Source of the DNA: Entonaema liquescens
Taxonomy: Eukaryota > Ascomycota > Sordariomycetes > Xylariales > Xylariaceae
Reading direction: 5' to 3'
Assembly: GCA_902805475.1 (NCBI GenBank)
Contig: CADCSX010000001.1
Location: forward strand, 1,178,001-1,242,000
Length of the DNA stretch: 64,000 nt
A program made the position numbers and the translations under genes. Shown here piece by piece: positions 24,118 through 35,467 of this stretch (its first letter is position 1; each line of letters opens with the position of its first letter). The notes under the pieces were generated by a model. The model searched no databases. It was not told where the DNA came from and was given only the letters and a program-made list of their open reading frames with translations.

Positions 24118-24456
24118 ATGTCTTCATTTATTGGGTCATGGGGATCATTACCTCCTGAGTTGCGGCTGGAAGTTCTCAAATACCTACCACAGAGAAATCG
24201 GGGATGCTATGCTTCGGTCTGCCAGGAGTGGAATCCCGAGCTTATCCCTTTAGCAGTACAATCATGGAAAGAGGTTGCGCTCGAGCAAACTGGGAGCAAC
24301 CTTCAAATCCATACCGAAGACCCACTGCTTTATAACTCTATAAAGACCCATGGTAAAACCATCGAGATGCTCGGATTATCTCCGTTGGTAGCTCACCCAT
24401 CATCTGTATGGCAAATCCAGAGGGAGATGACCAATGCCACAATCGAATGGCTGTAG
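24118..24456 (+). CDS. Short F-box protein
   Basis: Single exon, 112 residues. Residues 9-38 read LPPELRLEVLKYLPQRNRGC plus YASVCQEW, the Leu-Pro-x-Glu-(hydrophobic) pattern of an F-box that would bind Skp1 in an SCF ubiquitin ligase. The rest (WKEVALEQTG..., LSPLVAHPSS) carries no recognisable substrate-binding repeats. Fungal F-box proteins are usually several hundred residues long, so this may be a truncated relative or a short adaptor; no downstream in-frame continuation was found. Confidence 0.65.
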   Translation: MSSFIGSWGSLPPELRLEVLKYLPQRNRGCYASVCQEWNPELIPLAVQSWKEVALEQTGSNLQIHTEDPLLYNSIKTHGKTIEMLGLSPLVAHPSSVWQIQREMTNATIEWL

Positions 24457-24644
24457 ATACGTGTATGAAGAACTCTCAATTACAAGGCGACGCTAAGGAG
24501 TATGCATTTATATGTACTTTTGGTAAAGATATGGTATAAGGTAACTAATAGTCTACATCTATCTGAATAGGGGTGAACTCTTAACTAGGTAGCTATGAGC
24601 ATGATGTAGTATATATATATAAAGCACCTGAATTATATTTATCA

Positions 24645-25952
24645 TTACCATTCCCTCAACTCATTCCCTGGACCAGAGAATGTTGGGCTCACCCATGCTT
24701 TTGTGTCCTTAGACAAAGACCGCACCTGTACTTCATCAATGTCAATACCGAGACCAGGCCCGCTCATCAAGTCGATGTATCCATCTGTGACCTTCCAAAC
24801 CTCAGGGTTTAGTGTGTAGCTCGTTAGATCCTGCCCACCAACGTTATAGTGAATTCCAAGACTCATCTCTTGAATGACGAAGTTCGAGGTTGCAGCGTCA
24901 ACTTGGACGTTGGCTGCTAGTGCTATTGGTCCTAATGGGCAGTGCGGCGCCAGCGCAACATCGTATGTCTCGCAAGCAGAAGCGATTCTGCGCATCTCAG
25001 ATATTCCTCCGACATGGCAGATATCTGGCTGTAATATATCAACACACCCAGACTCCAAGAACGGCCTTACGTCCCATCTATTATGTAGACGTTCGCCAAG
25101 CGCAATTGGACAATGCGTACGAGCAGCAATGTCTTTAATACCGCCGATATTCTCGCTCAACAAGGGCTCTTCGACGAAAAGGGGGTCGTGGGGTTCCAGT
25201 TTGGCAACTAGTTGCTTTGCCATCGGTTTGTGGACTCGCCCATGAAAATCTACCCCGACATCAAGGCCCAGAGCCTTTACTACCTTAACACGTTCCACAC
25301 AATCCTCGAGTTTACGGGGAGAGTCCAACCACCCTAGATCCTCAGTACCATTCATCTTGACAGCATTGAATCCTTGGGCTTTACGGACGTTTCTAATTCG
25401 GTCAGAGGTATAGCATAATCTGGATGGGGTGATACATACGCTTGTGTCTCCACATCACTTGGACGGTCACCCCCTATCCATGCGTATACGCGTAGTTTAT
25501 CTCGGACTTTTCCACCTAGCAACTGATAGATTGGAACGTTCAGTCTCCTAGCTAGATGTTACTTAGCAATCCAGGTCCTCGGTCCATCCTTGAGGTATTT
25601 CGTACCTTTTAAATCCCATAAAGCAATGTCGATGCCGCTTAGGGCACTCATGAGAACGGGTCCTCCTCGGTAAAAACCTCCACGGTATGACATCTGCCAT
25701 ATGTGCTCGATATCACTTAGTCTCTAGTTAGTAACCTCGACAGAACCAAAACTTCAACAGAATATTGACAACTTACTCGGCCTCATATCCTATATACTTT
25801 TCCGCCCAGGCATCAAGGCACCCTTCTACAGCTTGCGTATGGCCTTCTAAAGAAGCTTCACCCCATCCATAACAACCAGTGTCATCCACGATCTTGACAA
25901 ACAACCATCGCGGCGGTAGCCTGAAATACTCTATTTTTGTTATCTTCCCCAT
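24645..25952 (-). CDS. D-galactonate dehydratase-like enzyme (enolase superfamily)
   Basis: Mandelate-racemase-type acid-sugar dehydratase. Exons 25952-25777, 25715-25606, 25551-25440 and 25392-24645, 381 residues, nearly the length of the bacterial DgoD enzyme. The N terminus MGKITKIEYFRLPPRWLFVK and the capping-domain segments (GWGEASLEGHTQAVEG, DLKARRLNVPIYQLLGGKVR) are present. The barrel carries DFHGRVHKPMAK (metal Asp and catalytic His), LFVEEPLL and ALGERLHNRW (metal Glu residues), ILQPDICHVGG, catalytic His in APHCPLGPIALAA, and QEMSLGIHYN. All expected active-site residues are intact. It probably dehydrates D-galactonate or a similar aldonate to the 2-keto-3-deoxy acid. The next gene upstream on the same strand encodes an ACS transporter, which fits uptake of the same acid. 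Confidence 0.92.
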
Positions 25953-26545
25953 TCTAACTTCTAGAAATCCCGCGTCTACAAGTTCCTGGACTCTAACTAT
26001 AAAAAATTAAGATTAAGACATTCTAGCCGTTCTTATTAGTATACCGGATGAGGGGTATAAAGAACACCCTCCCTAGAGGGGTTTATCTGGGGTACCTGTG
26101 GGGTTGCTGTCCAATGATGTCCTCGCCCACATTAGAGGCATTTCCTAACTTGTCACAATATGGCCTGATTGAAGATCGTAGCTCTAAAGAACCCGCTTAG
26201 ACAAGTCGCTAGTCAAGCTTAAAGCGCTAAACGTAATTTTCAAAACTATTAACGTAGTACTTGTATAATCAAGATTGGACCGAAAAAAGAGTTATAATAT
26301 GGCTGCTAACTCAGTGGTATTAACGCAGTATGCGTTTTAAGCAGATCAACTTGATATCATTACTTACGTTTATAGAGGGGGTGTAGCGAGATACGAAGTT
26401 AAAGACTAAATAATTGCATTGAATTATATCAATTTAATTGTCCCGGGGGCTTATAAGTGACGTAGAACGTTAATAAAAAGGACCACTAACTACTACCTAC
26501 ATTCTAACCATAACTAGCCCCTGAAAACTCTGAAAGATATGTTTC
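25953..26545. other. Promoter region of the galactonate dehydratase gene
   Basis: Lies between two minus-strand genes. It holds the dehydratase promoter and the transporter 3' UTR. No gene, repeat or RNA seen. Confidence 0.45.
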
Positions 26546-28416
26546 TCAGTATACATAGAGATTTGAGACATTTCGGTCATTCTGTCGTATCCTCTTATTC
26601 ATCCTCATAAGCACAACTCGCAAAAGCCAAGCGCAAACGACAACCCCTGCTGAGAAACCAATAGATCCTGACATAGCCTTGACAAATTGTGGTGCATCCG
26701 AGTCTGGCCATAGGTACTGGAAGAATGGTTAGAATTATATTTATGAGTAACGTCAAGTCACTCATTGGGGCCACGTCTTTCAGCTCGAACTATTCTTGAC
26801 AAGTCAAGGAGGGGGGTATAGATCATCAATATTACTCACAGGACTGTAAATCGAAGCGACACTACCGAACGTAATACACATAGCGAGCGCAACGGCTTTC
26901 TTTTCGTCTGACTGGCCTAGGACTGAGCTTGTCCACCCTAAGAGGATATTATTCACACCATAGGTGGCTCCCACAAAGAGTACTTTAAGCGAAATGATCA
27001 GCCACAATCTATCTCTAAAACGGTACGGGAGTGCTCTCGGTGTTACTTACTGATACCTACATAGCGGGCGGCAGTATTAAGAGTTGCCATGCTAATGGCG
27101 TACCCAATGATGCCAACCGCTTTTGAGATCGTGATATGCCATGTCCGTTCGTTGAAGCGACCGCTAGACCAAGAGATGGCAATGGATACCACGGCACCAA
27201 ATATATAGGGAGGGCAAGTGAGAACTAGGGCTATTGTAGCGTCTAGGCCAAGATTCTTCACGACAGTCGGTAGGAAATTCCGGAATCCTTGACTAGAAAT
27301 ATGAAGATTATACGCCAGACAGAATAGCCAGGTTCTATAATCGAGTATAGCCTCCTTGCAGCCCTTCATAACACTTGTAGTACCCTCGCGCTTCTCCTTA
27401 GTGTCGTTTACAATGCGATCATGGGCTAGTTGTCGCTCTTCTGGGGTCAGCCACCTATTCTTTAGCGGGCTATCAGGCAAGAAAAAGAACCCGACTATGG
27501 CGATTGCAGTAGATAACGACCCCTGGATAATAAATAGCCTATAGATATTAGTCCATGAGCAATGCTAGAAGCAGGTTATGACTTATTACCATGGCCATCC
27601 AGCAAGACCACAAACACCCCCCAATCCCGTAAAGATAGGGGCAGATATGAGTCCAGAAAAAGCGCTGGCTGCCATGTTTCCTGTATAAAAGATAGACATT
27701 CGTGCTGCAACTTCTCTTTTTGTATAAAAAAGGCTCAACATATATATCATTCCAGGGTAGACCTTTATATCTATGAGTCTTTAATCCCTCGACGATTCTT
27801 GGGGACTCTTACTGGTGATTCCACAATACCAAGGACCAGACGTGCAATCAACATCGTCGTATAGTCACGCACTAAGAACGTGCACAGAGTCGTGACGGAC
27901 CATGCAGTCATGAATCCTGTACTGCCAACATTAGGTTTTCCTAAGTAATATGGTATATAGCGCGCGACGTACCGGCCATAAAGTACGATGGACGAACCCG
28001 ACTTATGATCATGTTTGACGGGACTTGACCCACTAGATAACCCACAAAGAAAATCGCAACACAGGTATTGTATTGATATCCTTTCATATTCAACTGTTCA
28101 GCCAACCCATCGAGCTTGCCGTTGACAATCGCATTTCGATCGAGGAAGTTGAAGAAGTACATTAACCAAGGAATAGGCTACCGAAGAAGAAGCAATCAGT
28201 AACTCGGCCTAAACTGAAACTATGCAGACATCATCATACAAGGATATATAGATCCAACTTTCTGACAAGCCTTTTTTCCACTAAATCAGCATTGGCATCA
28301 TCTCCAGGCGGGTCCACCTTTGGATCGATTCTGTTGAATGACGCTTCATCTGTAACTTGTTCGATATGCTCCGTTCTCTCGCTTTTCTCGCTGTTTGCGC
28401 TTAAAGGATGTTTCAT
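26546..28416 (-). CDS. MFS transporter, anion:cation symporter (allantoate permease-like) family
   Basis: Twelve-helix major facilitator. Seven exons join in consistent phase. The ATG at 28416 starts MKHPLSANSEKSERTEHIEQ; an upstream TTG is not a likely start. The N-terminal cytosolic tail leads to KLDLYILPIPWLMYFFNFLD and RNAI, the TM1 signature of ACS permeases. GYLVGQVPSNMIISRVRPS follows, then VLGIVESPVYPGMIYMLSLF and YTKRE. The central loop is PDSPLKNRWLTPEERQLAHD, and late helices include GATYGVNNILLGWTSSVLGQ. The protein ends ...NLYVY at 26546. Members carry organic anions such as allantoate, nicotinate or sugar acids; bacterial galactonate porters belong to the same family. With the neighbouring dehydratase, an aldonate is the best guess for the substrate. 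Intact. Confidence 0.88.
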
Positions 28417-29189
28417 ATTGCTAAATATACCCTTGGAAGAGGTAGATTCAAGCCAAATCAAGTATATCGCCAGAAGTGATAGGGTTGATGGGCCCAGTAG
28501 CCCAAGCCAAGAGTTGGCATGGACCTCACGATACGTGCCTCATATATATAATACATCATATCAGCCGCTTAGGTACACATCCATAAGCTTATACACTACA
28601 TCTTAGAAACCCGGGGTGTCCGAGGACCAGCGAGCCGAATGGTTGCCTCGATCGTTACTTTCAGGTGTCACGACGGTGTCTTCATCTAAACCCAACCCGT
28701 CAATTCCTATCCAATCGCAAATGAGCTTTAAAACAGCAAGGATCGGACAGATCTGTTCGGATCTAAGGCTATGAGGTATTTGAACACGACATTTATCTCA
28801 ATGCACCCTATAGTTGGAAGACCCGCGCGGTCCTATGCCGTATACCTTTGAGATGCGGAGATGGAGAGGAGCTAGGTACTCTTCGGTAGATTCCCAGCGT
28901 CGTATATGTGACATCTAGACCAGATTTCCCGACTGCGAAAAGCACAAAGCCGATAGATCCCTCTTTATAGCCACCAAATAAGCCAAATATGGCTTCATTC
29001 AGAGAAATTGCGTTACTCTCCCGTATATGTGATTTCAAAGTCTTACACAACCACCAAACACACCCGGATGCATTTAACAAAAGTGATGCTATTTCAAGAT
29101 TACCTTACCGGACTTACAATACAAATTATTTAGAATTACAACTACTAGCAGTTGCGTACAAATATTATTATAAATTAACAACTTTATAA
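28417..29189. other. Intergenic, no convincing gene
   Basis: Upstream of the transporter gene. A minus-strand open frame at about 28808-29080 has no family resemblance and no intron signals. The right end grades into the AT-rich block. Confidence 0.4.
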
Positions 29190-29860
29190 TTTTACTTTAT
29201 TATTTTAAGTTAAATTTAATATTTCCTAACTATAATAATAAATATTTACGTTTATTTTAAAATATTTCCATTATTTAAATTTTAATTAATTGATTAATAT
29301 TAATTTTAAAAAAATACAATTGTATTTTATAAAATTATTTTAAAAATAATTTATAATTAAAAAGTAGTAATTTACAAATAAGCGTTAATAATTTTTAAAT
29401 AACAATGGGATAATTTGCAAATAAAAATAATAATTTATAAATAAAAAGTTAATAATTTATAAATAAAATTATATTAATTTATAAATAAAGTTATTTTTAT
29501 ATTATTTTTTTATAATATTAACGCTTTTAATAAAAACTATTTACATATATTTAATCGGCACAATTAAATGTGTTTAATAATATTATTTTCGTAAATATTA
29601 TATATAAATTAAATAAAATATTATTAAATAACGAAATAATACGTGTTACGTATATTATTAACAACGTTAAATATTTAAATATAACCAATTTTACATACAA
29701 ATATAAATTTAAAACAAATTTTAACATTATTTATAATATTTACTTTTATTTTTCTTTAAATATAAGAATAAAAACGTAACGTTTTCGTAATATTTACTTT
29801 TCATTATTTATATTATAAAATTTAAAAAGGTTATAAAGTTATATCATTTTATTAATAATT
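29190..29860. repeat. Short AT-rich RIP-like block
   Basis: About 670 bp of very low G+C with abrupt edges against normal sequence. It contains the minisatellite listed next. No LTR or coding remnant recognised. Confidence 0.55.
29347..29496 (+). repeat. Minisatellite, about seven units of 20-22 bp
   Basis: Imperfect tandem units beginning TAATTTATAAATAAA occur at 29347, 29368, 29389, 29411, 29431, 29453 and about 29474. Units differ mainly by C/T or G/A (for example TAATTTACAAATAAGCG and TAATTTGCAAATAAAAA against TAATTTATAAATAAAAA), so the array may itself have been a RIP target. Confidence 0.6.
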
Positions 29861-32800
29861 TTAGTTACCAGTTATTTATAAGTGTTCGGTAAAGTAATCT
29901 GCATTATAGGTCCGGTAAGGTAATCTTGAAATAGCATTACTCTTTAACAATAGCACCCCAAGTACCTACAACTTCAGTAGTTTAATATCCAACAATATCA
30001 ATGGTCATACTAAATAAATATATCTTGAGCTTTCATTCCTAAGCGTCTTAAGCGCTAGAAGCAAGCACACCGCCCTTTACCCTATAATAGTGAGTATGAT
30101 ACCGCTGCCGGTAAGTCTCAAAGGAGAGTTGAGGATGGTGAGTAGTAATTGGCCCCCAATATCTACTACACTTCAACGCTGTTGTGATACACATACACAA
30201 ATTCTAGAACATGTAGGGTAGTAAATAGACACCCACTACATCTAAGCCCGCATCTGACAGGTTAATAACCCGTCACACATCAACTATACCAGTAACACGA
30301 CAGCTGCCTACATGCTGATTCATTATACCTCTGCAGTTTATGATTGTGCATCCACGCTCGCTTGACAGCATATATGCCGTTAAGTGGTTATTATAAGGGA
30401 TATACCAAAATGTATTCATTGGAAGCCTCAGTATAGCATAGCACGGCCAGTCTCGTTTAACTAAGCCTTAGCCCCTAGCCCCTTTTTTAATAAAATTGGA
30501 GGTTGAAGTTCAAGGCTTACTTCAGCTCTTCCATCCTCCATGCCCACAAGAACCAAAATCTGTTCACAATTCACCCATAGTAGGTCATTCAGGGTACATG
30601 GAGGGTATCACGAACCGTTATGAATCAATATAGAGATCATTGGCCAAGAATAGCTAATGATATAGGCGTTCATTTACATAAGGCACCTAACCTATGCGAC
30701 AGTCCAAGCCTCTACTATCATCATCCATTCGTGTTACACGTTAAACACATTCCCGCAATACGCCGCGCCCGGTCATAATCATTGACATCAAGATAGAACC
30801 ATTCCGGCCTCACATTTTAAGGCAGACATTGCAAGCCGGCTCTTCGGGTACCCAAGGCTCTTCAGCCTGTCTCAATGCACAATATTTGGTTCGTTCCATG
30901 TTGTATAGCCCCCCTAAAAATGGCAGAGAAGGAGGAATACCTAGCACCCTAATTCTGATACCTCCATACGCTCGAGGGTACTGCGTAGGTAAGTTTCAAT
31001 GAACGAGAAAGAGGAAGTGTCTTCCTCTTAACTGTCACCTAATCAGCCTCATGCGGCCTAAAGACACACTTAGACTAGGACTTCAATCCCAAGGCACATT
31101 TCCGGGATCGACAGTGAGGGCCCTAATCAGAGCCAAGCCGTAATACCCCATAAGTATGTGCTTTGGTGGGCTGGTGAAAGCCATATACACCTTTGCAGCC
31201 CAGTTAGTGCGGTTCCTAATACCAAAATATAGAACCCAGAATGGCTAGGTTAGTTACATTAAAAGTAACCATACTTTCAGCTCGCCAGGCTGAATGCCGT
31301 TCACATGACAACGTAGTTAGGTTATACCATGAGAGGGTTGCTTGGCGAAATACTAATGCAGTATAGCAATTACCTAACTACCTTCCATACATGTCAGTAC
31401 TGTTAATGAGTGGCAGTGTCTACATGTGTGGGGCATGTGAACCTGGGATGGATCCCTGTATATATGGTGTTTCCAGCCGGTAGGCTGTGATCAGCTTTCT
31501 GGTAGGCTTCGTTGGTATACGAAGGATGCATAAATCATGACCAAATCAAATACCTATAAGATTGAAATCGTCTGAAGCGCGTTTATGAAATGTGGAAGTA
31601 ATCTTATACCTATAGAATGTGATGCCTAACCGGCTATCTCTCATATTGTTAAATATAGGGGTAGTCGTTCATTTTGAAGGGGTTTGATAGGTAGGTTGTC
31701 CCAAAGGGGTGCGTTAGTATTGGCTCACGATAGCTTTGAGATGCTTGTTAACACTAGCCACTAATTGTTAGATCAAGACGGCAGCCAGTCGTTAAAATAA
31801 CGAACAATATTCAAGCAGGGCGTGAATAGATGAAACCCGGTAGTAAAAGTAGATATTCCATGTCTTCGGAGGTTCCGTTTGAAGAACTAAGTTGTCCGGC
31901 CCCACTATAACCTTCCGAAAGGCAGCCCGGGCCCGGTTTCTCGGGATGAGTTAATAGAGACCGATAAGGAATTTTCAATGCTACGATGGACGTCCCAAAT
32001 TTTACTGACATCTTGATAGGACCTATGCCTACGCGAAGATGCATTGACCCTATCGTTACTAGATATGTAAATCCCACGTCGAAATTGTGTATAAATTAGC
32101 ATACCAGTTTCTCGACCAACAGCTCCAGTACAAAAACTAACCAACGATAATGCTCGTACAAGACTCTTAGGGAGGTATGAATAACTTCGAAAGCACGCTA
32201 TGAATTAGGGTTTTAATACTCTCATATCTTATAAGACGATGTATCTATCAATCTCTATGTTGTGTCAGTCATACTTTCAGCTACCCTAGACAACTTAAAT
32301 TCTATTGAGGCAAGTGACAGATATAAGTTAATAAGTACTTAATTGCAGTCTTCATACGTTCCAAGCATAAAGCCAATAGCGATAATAAGTAAATATAGTT
32401 CTACATTACAAGCATTTACTTCTATCCATTTTATCCTTCTATCAATAGTTAATTGTGAGCTTAGCCCCTAACAACGCGCCATTGTCACTACCAAGTGGCA
32501 GTCCCAACTTGTGTTTCCCCTTGCAGTCAAATAAATAAATCCAGATAAATTAATGAGGATTTATCGCGATCAAGATTCTCAAAAACTTCTTCGCCAATTG
32601 AGTATGCCCACGTTCGATTCGGGCAGCAGCGCCGATTGGAAGCCACGTAATACAGCGGTGAGCAAGCATAACGGTAAGGCGTACAAAAGCAAGTACAGTA
32701 GCTCCGAGGAAACGATACCATATTGGTGATGAAAATTTATCATCGGCCGCTTGAGATATATCTCATATTCTGATGTTCCAGCTCTGGTCATGGTTCTCGA

Positions 32801-32877
32801 CCCTCTAGGTATCATAAAACAAAAAGCCCGAAAACAGAAATACAGTTTTTGAATCGCGTCTATATTTGCATACCGCG
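29861..32877. other. Three-kilobase gene-empty region
   Basis: Composition is normal here, yet I find no coding region, tRNA, LTR or tandem array. Short open frames at 31811-32144 and 32527-32815 have no family resemblance. It may be very old decayed repeat or simply intergenic DNA. Confidence 0.5.
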
Positions 32878-33363
32878 ATGTGCTTTCGAAACAGACACCC
32901 CATATCTATAATAGCAATGTTACTCATAAGTATATTACTTGTTTCAACGCCATTTGTCAACGCATCACCGCTAGCATTACCTCCACAACCATCACCAGAT
33001 TCGGACTCCAAGGGCCGTCCGGAGATAAGCGGCTCTAAAAGCAGACATGGCAACGCCACGATTGAGAGGAGACAGATGTCGGAAGGTTCATCGTGTGAGG
33101 GATCCGAGGGCCAATGGAACTGCCTCACAAGCCAGTGGCAGCGCTGTGCGTCGGGACAGTGGAGCGCCGTGATGGACTGTGCTGCGGGGACAATATGCAC
33201 GCCCTCGGGCTTGACAAGCGATTTCTTTGTGCAGTTTTCGAACGGAGCTGCTGGACCCGCGACGAGCGATAGCACACGGGGATCTGAAACTGGAGTCATA
33301 TATTGGGTGCTCGTTGCTGTCTTAGGAAGTATAAGTGCCGTCCACGCTTTGATCACCCGTTGA
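32878..33363 (+). CDS. Secreted Cys-containing protein, probably GPI-anchored
   Basis: Single exon, 161 residues from ATG 32878. The N terminus has a signal peptide (hydrophobic SIIAMLLISILLVSTPFVNA, cleavage near NAS-PL). A Pro/Ser/Lys-rich spacer follows, then a small module with five Cys and several Trp: SSCEGSEGQWNC, SQWQRCASGQWSAVMDC, AAGTICTPSGL. The C terminus has small residues (SDSTRGSETG) followed by a hydrophobic tail GVIYWVLVAVLGSISAVHAL, the layout of a GPI attachment signal. The Cys/Trp module resembles short carbohydrate-binding-like domains on fungal surface proteins, but I cannot name the family with certainty. It would sit on the outer plasma membrane or wall. Confidence 0.7.
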   Translation: MCFRNRHPISIIAMLLISILLVSTPFVNASPLALPPQPSPDSDSKGRPEISGSKSRHGNATIERRQMSEGSSCEGSEGQWNCLTSQWQRCASGQWSAVMDCAAGTICTPSGLTSDFFVQFSNGAAGPATSDSTRGSETGVIYWVLVAVLGSISAVHALITR

Positions 33364-33848
33364 AATATGCCCTATTTAGGTATCATAGGCGAAAAGAGGT
33401 GTGGCGTACGGACATTTCATCACATCAAATCACATTGAGTGACACCGGGCGGTGAAAAGGACGCCCAGACAAATACTGGTGGACTCATGACAACAGATAT
33501 ATCATATATCATATAAATAAATAGAATGAAGCTAAATTAAGCAATACGCTTCGACCAATAGACTCTTTGGATCTATTGCGCAAGTTACCGTAATAGGCTT
33601 TTCGATAACTGAGAAAGAGTAACACGTGCCATTTATGACTACAGACCATCCTAGGTTGGATATTCGTTACAATGTAACTCAAGTGCTATATATACTAAAG
33701 TATCGCAGAAGGCTATTAACAACTGAAATATTCGAGAAAATTCGGCCATTTTCAAAAGTCTCCGCGTCATCCAAGAACTATATTCAATAAGTAGACCCCC
33801 ATATCATCTCATATTTGCTTCGTTAATCATCATCTTCAAATGGTGCCC
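33364..33848. other. Intergenic, convergent 3' ends
   Basis: Lies between the stop codons of a plus-strand and a minus-strand gene. It includes a short ATATCATATATCATATA-type repeat at about 33498-33515. No gene. Confidence 0.45.
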
Positions 33849-35467
33849 CTATGCGGCCTCCGGCTTTCGTGCATAAACGACACGCTGCGGTAGATATGCG
33901 TGGATCGTCCTGCTAGAGCGTATTTCCCTACGGAAGGCTGCGAGGAATACCTGCATTTCCTCTAAGGAGCGACCTAGGACTGTGTTCCACATAAACATGA
34001 CAAAGCCTGTATTGATAGGTTAGCCTTGCTAAAGTCACCAAATAAAACCTTTAATGAGGGGATATTACTCGCCTTCTAGGTCCTGCTCGAGAGTATATTG
34101 AGCCCACTGTCCAATCTCTTTCAATTTCGGATCGGCTGGCCAAGGACCCATGGGAACCTTGATATCTTTGACGGTCAAGTCTACGAAACCCGCGTCTTCG
34201 ATTCCTTTCCTCTGAACATCATCCGTAATCATAGTAAACGGGTGGCCTAGCTTCTTGCCGCCTTCAGTGAAGAGGTCGCGCCACATGATCATAGCCGAGT
34301 CGGGTTTCAGGGTGCCGTCATCACTGCGGTAGTCGGCCTCGACCTCGAAGCTTTCGATCCATCCGCCGGGTTTGAGTGCTGTAAACGCTTGCTTGAATAA
34401 CTTGGGCCAATCTGATACTCCGCCTACCATATATCGAATATGGATGAAGTCAAAGCTGTTGGGCGCATATGTCCACTCCTGTTCCAGGTCGTCGATTTCA
34501 AACTTAACATTCGGCGGACACCACGTGGGCTGGATTGGTGACAAATCTGTTCCAATAACCTCGCAGTTGGGATATTCGTCTCCCATGTCGCTAAAACTTG
34601 GTTAGTTTTTTGAATACAGTATGATATGGTATAATTTCATTACATTGCCCATAACCCTGTATACCTAGTTAGTATCGAGTCCAATTCCAAGGCAGAAGGT
34701 TTGATTCACCTGTTCCGGTACCAATGTCAAGCACTCGCTGTAGAATGTCAGCTAGACCCTAGGACAGACCAATCTCCGATCCCAGTGCTTACTTCTATGT
34801 CATCCTTGAGAGGGGCCAGAAAAAGATTGCCACCAAGACACAGAGTCAAGAAATGATGGCTAAGGAGGCGTTAGAAGATCCATATAATTTCACATCATTC
34901 CGGCTTACTTCATATCCATGGCCTCGTTCTGCCGCTCGTCGTTAGGCCCCCAGTACTTGTCGGTTCCATGCTTGCCACTGCTATACGTACGGCCATTAAG
35001 CGTACGGTATTCTAGGATGCTCTCAGTCAGAGATGCTGTGGAGCTCGCACTATCACTTATTGTTAGACTGATATTCATAACGGCAGCTCAGGTATGCTAG
35101 TTTTGGCGAGATATTTTCAATGAGAGATCGGTATGTCTTACTTATCACCCTCTCCTAAAGCAGAATCTGCATCATCTTCAAAATCATCCTTATAGCAATA
35201 GTCAGTTAACGAAGTGTCTTCAGGCTCCCCTGATTCGGTAGCCTTGAAAATGTCGGATCTTCTTACATGTTGAGCAACCTCAATCGGCTCGTTTGTCAAT
35301 CCTGGTACTATGGCTGGCGGAGGTTGATGTGCTGGGCTAGCCGAGCCAGCTGATGTAGCTGGCTCAGCCGAGGTCGTCGCTTCTGGCTTTGGGGATGCAG
35401 CCCCTGTATCAGCGGGAGACGCCGCGGCAGAGGCAGAGGGGGACGCAGCCTCGTCTTGATTGGCCAT
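33849..35467 (-). CDS. LaeA-like SAM-dependent methyltransferase
   Basis: Class I methyltransferase of the large LaeA-like fungal family, some members of which control secondary metabolism. Seven exons: 35467-35142, 35055-34909, 34859-34793, 34737-34710, 34656-34644, 34590-34073 and 34006-33849, giving 418 residues. A low-complexity Ala/Ser/Pro/Glu N terminus leads into ILEYRTLNGRTYSSGKHGTD and KYWGPNDERQNEAMDM. The SAM motif RVLDIGTGTGLWAIDMGDEY is assembled across three exons, one of only 13 nt (34656-34644). Then come IGTDLSPIQPTWCPPNVKFE, DDLEQEWTY and the motif III region LKPGGWIESFE. The last intron (34072-34007) must use a GC donor (GCGAGT) to give DLEGFVMFMW in frame. An upstream ATG at 35521 would extend the N terminus by 18 residues. 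Target unknown. Confidence 0.88.

Noticed and set aside
28808..29080. Minus-strand open frame of about 90 codons
   Set aside because: No family resemblance, no intron signals, and overlap with an equally long frame on the other strand.
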